A stretch of DNA of 64,000 nt from Rhinopomastus cyanomelas (Eukaryota > Chordata > Aves > Bucerotiformes > Rhinopomastidae): contig VXBP01005102.1 of the NCBI GenBank assembly GCA_013400115.1, positions 372,001 to 436,000 of the forward strand, given 5' to 3'. The translations under genes and the position numbers were made by a program. Every line of letters begins with the position of its first letter. Position 1 is the first letter of the stretch. The notes beneath the pieces are model-generated. The model had not been told where the DNA came from. It saw only the letters and a list, made by a program, of their open reading frames with translations, and did not search any database. Shown here one piece after another: positions 59,101 through 64,000 of the stretch.

Positions 59101-62100
59101 TACAGGGGCTGTGCTGTGTTGCCAGCTGAAGGTCTTCCTGCAGGCATTGCAAGGAGAGGCCCTGGTGGCATATGCACAGTGATATTTAAATTAAAACTGC
59201 TCAGAAGAGGTTCAAGGAGTAATAGGGAACAGCACCAAGACTTGGATACCTTCCACTTCACACTTCTCCCAGCAGCTCCCCCGTGCTGCACAGGGGCCTG
59301 GTTTGGACTGCCCGGTGTGCTGTATATTATGTTGTCAGCCTCCGTTTGTGATTTCTGCCATGTCCTTGCTGCTTCTGTGTTTTACTTTGTGTTTATTATT
59401 CTAATTTATTGAGTTACCTGGAGTGTTTTTGCAGGCACCATGGCTGCTTTGCAGAAATTAATGCTTGTGCATTCTGCTTGGTGGAGCCTTGTGCAGGCTT
59501 TGCTTTTATGTGGTGGATCCTGAAATATGCTCAGAGAAAATGAAAATATTAACCTTTGTTAAAAGCAAACGTAGATAAGTTGTTGTCAGATCTATGCAGA
59601 GCACATGGAATTACTTTGAGATTATTTAGATCATTTCCAAGTCACAAAGTGTTTTAATTAATTTCCCCTTTGAGACAAGTCACTGTTTGTCTCCCCGTTT
59701 TGCAGTGTGAGGAAACTGAGGCTGAAAAGGGAGACTTTTCTCAGCAAGCTACTGCCCGTACATGGTTTATCAAAATCTTTCCAGTCTGCAGTCCTGTTCA
59801 GAACTCTGCTACCTAATTGGCTGCTCGGCCAGGATACTACATGAATCTCCTAACGTAAGGTAGAGGCATGAGGTCGTCTCTTCTCAGTTGTTATCAGAAA
59901 GGCCAGAGCTCAGTGGAAGTGAAGCTGTGTGCAGGGAACACTCGGCTTTTTTCATGTGTCCAAGAAAATCAGTGACTGGTGCTTGCACCTTAGCATCGCT
60001 GCCTGTGAAATGGAGATTCTGGTCCAGAGAATGAATATCCTGATAAACGTCCCTCTACGTTCGTGTATCTTTGTAAAACAGGAGACCAAGTTGAGAAGAG
60101 AAACCTACAGAGAGCAGTGCAAACTGTTTCCTGGTTTTCGATGTGCATCCTTACTTTTCTGGGAAAAACCAAAGCAGGATATCCAAAAAGGGGTTTACAA
60201 GGTGTGTAACAGCTCTCTGGGCTCTACTGGGAAGATCTAGATGGGGGTCACAGGAAATGACAGACCTGTAAATCTTGGAGCTATGTCTGTGGCTGATCCT
60301 TTCAGGGACTCATATTGTAAATCTATTGAAACAAGCTGTCTGTTCTCTAAAAGCTTATTGAAAATGAGTGCACTCCCTGATGGGTCAGTGCCAGATCCAG
60401 CATTTTGTGGAGATCACTCAAAGTCACTAGGGGTGACCCGATGCAGGCTGGGAAATCTTAGCGGTTGGGACATGAGCACCTTCTGAAAGGGAAATTGTTT
60501 TTCAGATCTTCCACGAGCTCGTTAACATGGATGGGATTATCACTTTTCTCCTTTGCCTGAACACTTAAAAATCCTTAAGAGAGAGGGCTTTTCAAACAGG
60601 CTCTTGTTCAGCATACATGAATTTCCTTCCGAACAGAAGAATTTGAGAAACAGCCGATGATAGCAGAACCCTTTTACATCAGTATTTTGTGGGGTTTTAT
60701 AAATTTACATTATGTAAGAAAATATAAAACCCTCTCAAGTGGGCAAATATGCAAAATGAAAGAAGTAACTTGCTGATAGGGGAAATTTCTGTGTTCTGGA
60801 CAGATTGCTTCCTTCTTGTCATCTGAAGTGAGAGGATTGGTATCACTGCTGTTGGGGGGAAGGGATTGTGAGGAGGGGTGCCACTATGAATTCTCACAGT
60901 TCACATGAACTCTATTGTACTTCTTTTAAGGAATGGTGTTTGCCCTTTTGAGTTCCTCTTGTGGCAGTGAATTTCATGCAGTAGGAAGGCAGCAAATTCT
61001 ATCCTGCCTCAAATGGAGAACGTTTCAGTTGTATGGGATGCTCCCAAGCTTTATGAGGGGGTTTGTCTTTGCTGTACTTTTTATTATTTTATATATTCCT
61101 ACACTCTCCAGCTTGACGTTTTTCCTGTTTGAAGCAAAAGGCTTCAGTGTTTTCAATCTTCCAAATGTTGCCACACCTCTAACTCACTGCTGTCACCTGT
61201 CCCTGAACCCCTTTTATTTTTATTGCATCTTTTGCAGATAGAATGACCTGAAGTGGGAAATTGTATTGCAGTGCAGTACTGCACTTGGCCTCGTTTTTTC
61301 TTAGTGCACCTTGACGTTACGATTGGAGTTTTTACCCAATCAGAGGATGTTGCCGAGTTTGCCATACATGACTTCATTTCTGATTGATTACAATTACAAT
61401 TGAGAAACCTGCAAGGTAACTCTGATAATTCCCTCTAGAATGTGCATCACCCAGTTTTGGGTCCCTAGGCAGCTTAGGACGGGGTGTGTGGCCCAGCGGA
61501 ATGCCTCTTTCTCAGTTGTTTGTAAAGTGAGTGGAGCGCTGCTCATTTGAGTTCCTGTTTCACAAAGTCATGCTCTGCTTCTTCTTTTTTTCCCCTTAAA
61601 CTTCATTGTTTCTCAAAGCAGTCTTATTGCCTTCTCTGAAGTCTTTGAGGTGTGGTGTCACCTCTGGTAATGGTGTAGGAGCACCCCCGTTGAGAGGTCA
61701 CTGTGCTCTGTTCATAATTCAAGCTCTGTCACCTCTGAGGCAGACCCCTGCAATAATGAAATGGCAAATAGCAGCGGGTTTAATACAAGAAGCAAGAAAG
61801 AAGAAAGTACCTCGCTGGAACTGCAAGGAGGGTTTGGGAAGGCAGGTTGTAATCACACTAATCAGAACTCGGACAGGACTCCTGTCTTTGCACCCAATGC
61901 CTTTACCACAAGTGTCATGCAGTCTTTGATTGTAAGCAGTCTGATCATTTATAATCTCATCACACAAAATAAGTTGCCTCAAATAGGTAGTCCCATGAAA
62001 ATAGAAGATACTAAGGAGTACCTTCTGGTAGAGGAAATGCGAAACCACCTGAAGAAAACGTTTGTGATTCTACTGCACTACAGCACAGTAACATCCCCAG

Positions 62101-64000
62101 AACTCTGCCACTCCACACATCATTCAAATGAAACTCTCTTCAGTGTCTTTCAAAGGTCATTCAATTATTTTTTCTCACCAGTGACGAAGTAGGAGAAAAA
62201 GTATTCATGTGGGAAGAAAACGGCGTGGAGACTGTTGAACGAGACATAATCATAGAAATCAGAGCTAGAAAAGGAGGGATATTTAATATACCCTCCCTTA
62301 GAGCAAACTTTTGGGCTCACCTGTTACTTAGTTACTTACTAGATCATTGGGATTGTTTCAGTTGCACTTTACTTGAGCTGTGTTATGTCACACAGAGCAG
62401 GAAATCCTTTTGCCATACAACAAACTTCTCAAACCATGTCACTGACCTCAATTCCCGGGACAGCCTGCTGGAGAGTACAAATGTGCAAATGAAAAGCATT
62501 TGCAAAAACAGATTCTGTGACCTGAAACATACTCTAATAAAGTTGCCAGTAGCAGACACTGAAATCACAAGATACTCAACAGAAAGTCAGCAGTGGACAG
62601 TTTAGTTGCTATTATTTTTTTTCCCTCTATTTAAATTAGGGGAGAAAAGAAGAAAAGTTGTTATTCTGTGTCTGCATTTCTGAAGAGCACCAAATCCAGG
62701 TATATCTCTGTAGTAACAGCCCGTAATATTTTTGATCTCCTAGCAGCAATTCCAGCCTAGTGTGTGTTTGCCATGGCCTGTTGGTATATGCTTCACATAA
62801 CCTTTGGAGTGGATGAGGTTTTGCCTGCTATTAGGTCATGAAATACAAAATCCACTAGTTGGATAGTAGTGTCAGACTTCAAGGGCTGTCTTTGGCCTTC
62901 TAGAAGAAATCAGTCCTGTGTATGTCCAGTACACTACCTGCTTCCCCTCTTCTGGGAGCGTGCAGCTGTGGAGCCAGGGAGAGCCGGAAGTCCTTTCAGA
63001 TAACTGGGACTCCAGGACCTAACAAAATAAAACAGCCTTTCATAGTAATAACATTGTCTCCTTTCTCCTTCCCACGTCTCCTTTCCTCCCAGAGAGCAGT
63101 TTGCCTCCCACACCATCTCTTCACTCTTTCTCTCTCTGTTCAATCCTCCGAAACAATTTACAACTTTCTAATTAGACACGTATCTCCAATTTACTACTGT
63201 TTAAAAGGGTAAGCAGTTAATGTCGTAAGACAGAGAATGCCTGGTAATTAATTACTGACTCCAAGGACCTGGCTATCTCTCTAACCAGCCTTGTCTCAAA
63301 TAGCATCTCTTTCTGTTAAAACCTCTGTTCACAGTAATTAAATAGTAAGGAGGAGGAACACCTTGGAGCCTGCCCAACCAAGTCTATCTGTCACAAAGTG
63401 CAGCTCTGCAGGTAGTCTTTCTTCATCTGACTGTCCAGCATGGGCACTGTGGGAAAACAAATTTTGATGACCCCAGGTGCTCTCCAAACTCCTGGCTAAA
63501 CATAAAGCCAATCAGGATCTTCATTGGCTCGGGAAAAGAGGTAAAACCTGGGAAGACTGCAGGTCCTCACAGCAGTGCTTGCACCCTGTTCTCCAAAACC
63601 AAAGCATTATAAGGTGAGGAAGTTGGTTTGTGCTGCTGCTCCTGAACACCTCTGCAGTTTGTCTCAGAGCTTCCTTCGTCACAGAGCCTAAGTCCTGCTT
63701 GGCTGAGGTTCTGCTCTTTACAACATTCTTCAGCCAAGAGCTTTGGGAGCAGAAATGCTAGTGTGTTGATAACAGATGTTTGTTAAAAATGTATTGTGGC
63801 TTCTGTGGAGATAAGAGAGGAAGATGGTGATTGATGGGGAAATCTGTGGTTTGCAATGAGAAAGCGATGAAAGTTTGATCTGTAGGTTTATAACATTGGA
63901 TGGATGTTGGCCAGCTGGATGCACGAGTCTCACATCCTCAGTGAAAAGTTTTAAATTCAGATGTGTCCAGATGTAGTGAACACAAAGATAATGTAGGGTA
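56166..64000 (+). other. LSAMP: LSAMP intron 1, distal part in this window
   Basis: About 7.8 kb with no exon, RNA gene or recognised repeat except a short AC run at 58262-58275. Reading frames up to 163 codons (minus 56563-57054) and a pair of plus-strand frames at 61761-62605 carry no recognisable motif. A candidate conserved block is at 57010-57370. Confidence 0.65.
57010..57370. other. Candidate conserved non-coding element
   Basis: Repeat-free block of balanced composition with intact CpGs (tctcggcggtgagagataat, caatatctcggcagatg) in otherwise CpG-depleted intron. It includes GATAA-type and TGATTTATC words. CpG survival and lack of decay hint at constraint, but this was not tested. Confidence 0.28.

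Noticed and set aside
1..64000. tRNA, rRNA, CRISPR, operon, bacterial-type or endogenous viral genes
   Set aside because: None was seen on either strand by eye. CR1 repeats and the LSAMP exon identify bird nuclear DNA, and the reverse transcriptase remnants are all CR1-type, not retroviral.

Overview
This window is non-coding vertebrate DNA, almost certainly from a bird. It contains many CR1 non-LTR retrotransposons with the avian-type 3' tail (attctgtgattctgt). It also contains one recognisable coding exon, which matches the first coding exon (the 1b type) of LSAMP, the limbic system-associated membrane protein. There is no operon structure, no dense gene content, no convincing RNA gene and no CRISPR array. 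The species cannot be fixed from the sequence; a bird is the safe call.

Layout. Positions 1-41.4 kb lie upstream of the LSAMP 1b promoter. If this bird also uses the distal promoter described for mouse Lsamp, this stretch is intron of the longer transcript. It is AT-moderate DNA with CR1 fragments at about 1.5, 13.7, 15.8, 19.7, 21.6, 23.0, 28.4, 29.1, 33.6 and 36.1-37.9 kb, and an older LINE relic at 40.8-41.1 kb. Positions 41.46-42.56 kb form a CpG-rich island with a long pyrimidine tract; this is the probable LSAMP 1b promoter and the start of the 5' UTR. Positions 42952-43106 are the coding part of exon 1: signal peptide, mature N-terminus and the start of the first Ig domain. The exon ends at a consensus splice donor. 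From 43107 to 64000 is LSAMP intron 1, with CR1 copies at 48.1-48.5 kb and a cluster at 53.6-56.2 kb.

How it works together: the island drives the gene, and the exon supplies the secretory signal and N-terminal segment of a GPI-anchored neuronal adhesion molecule of the IgLON family. Downstream Ig-domain exons lie outside the window. CR1 copies are dead 5'-truncated fragments with no apparent role in the gene. Several AT-rich, TAAT-rich segments look like conserved non-coding elements, but this cannot be shown without alignment.

I did not find an unknown gene system. The most unusual observations are an ATG-free stretch of about 1.17 kb leading to the LSAMP start codon; a CR1 copy with an in-frame deletion of the reverse transcriptase core plus a perfect 41-bp tandem duplication; and a CR1 copy in which a short segment is replaced by two adjacent hairpins, which looks like a template-switch mutation.
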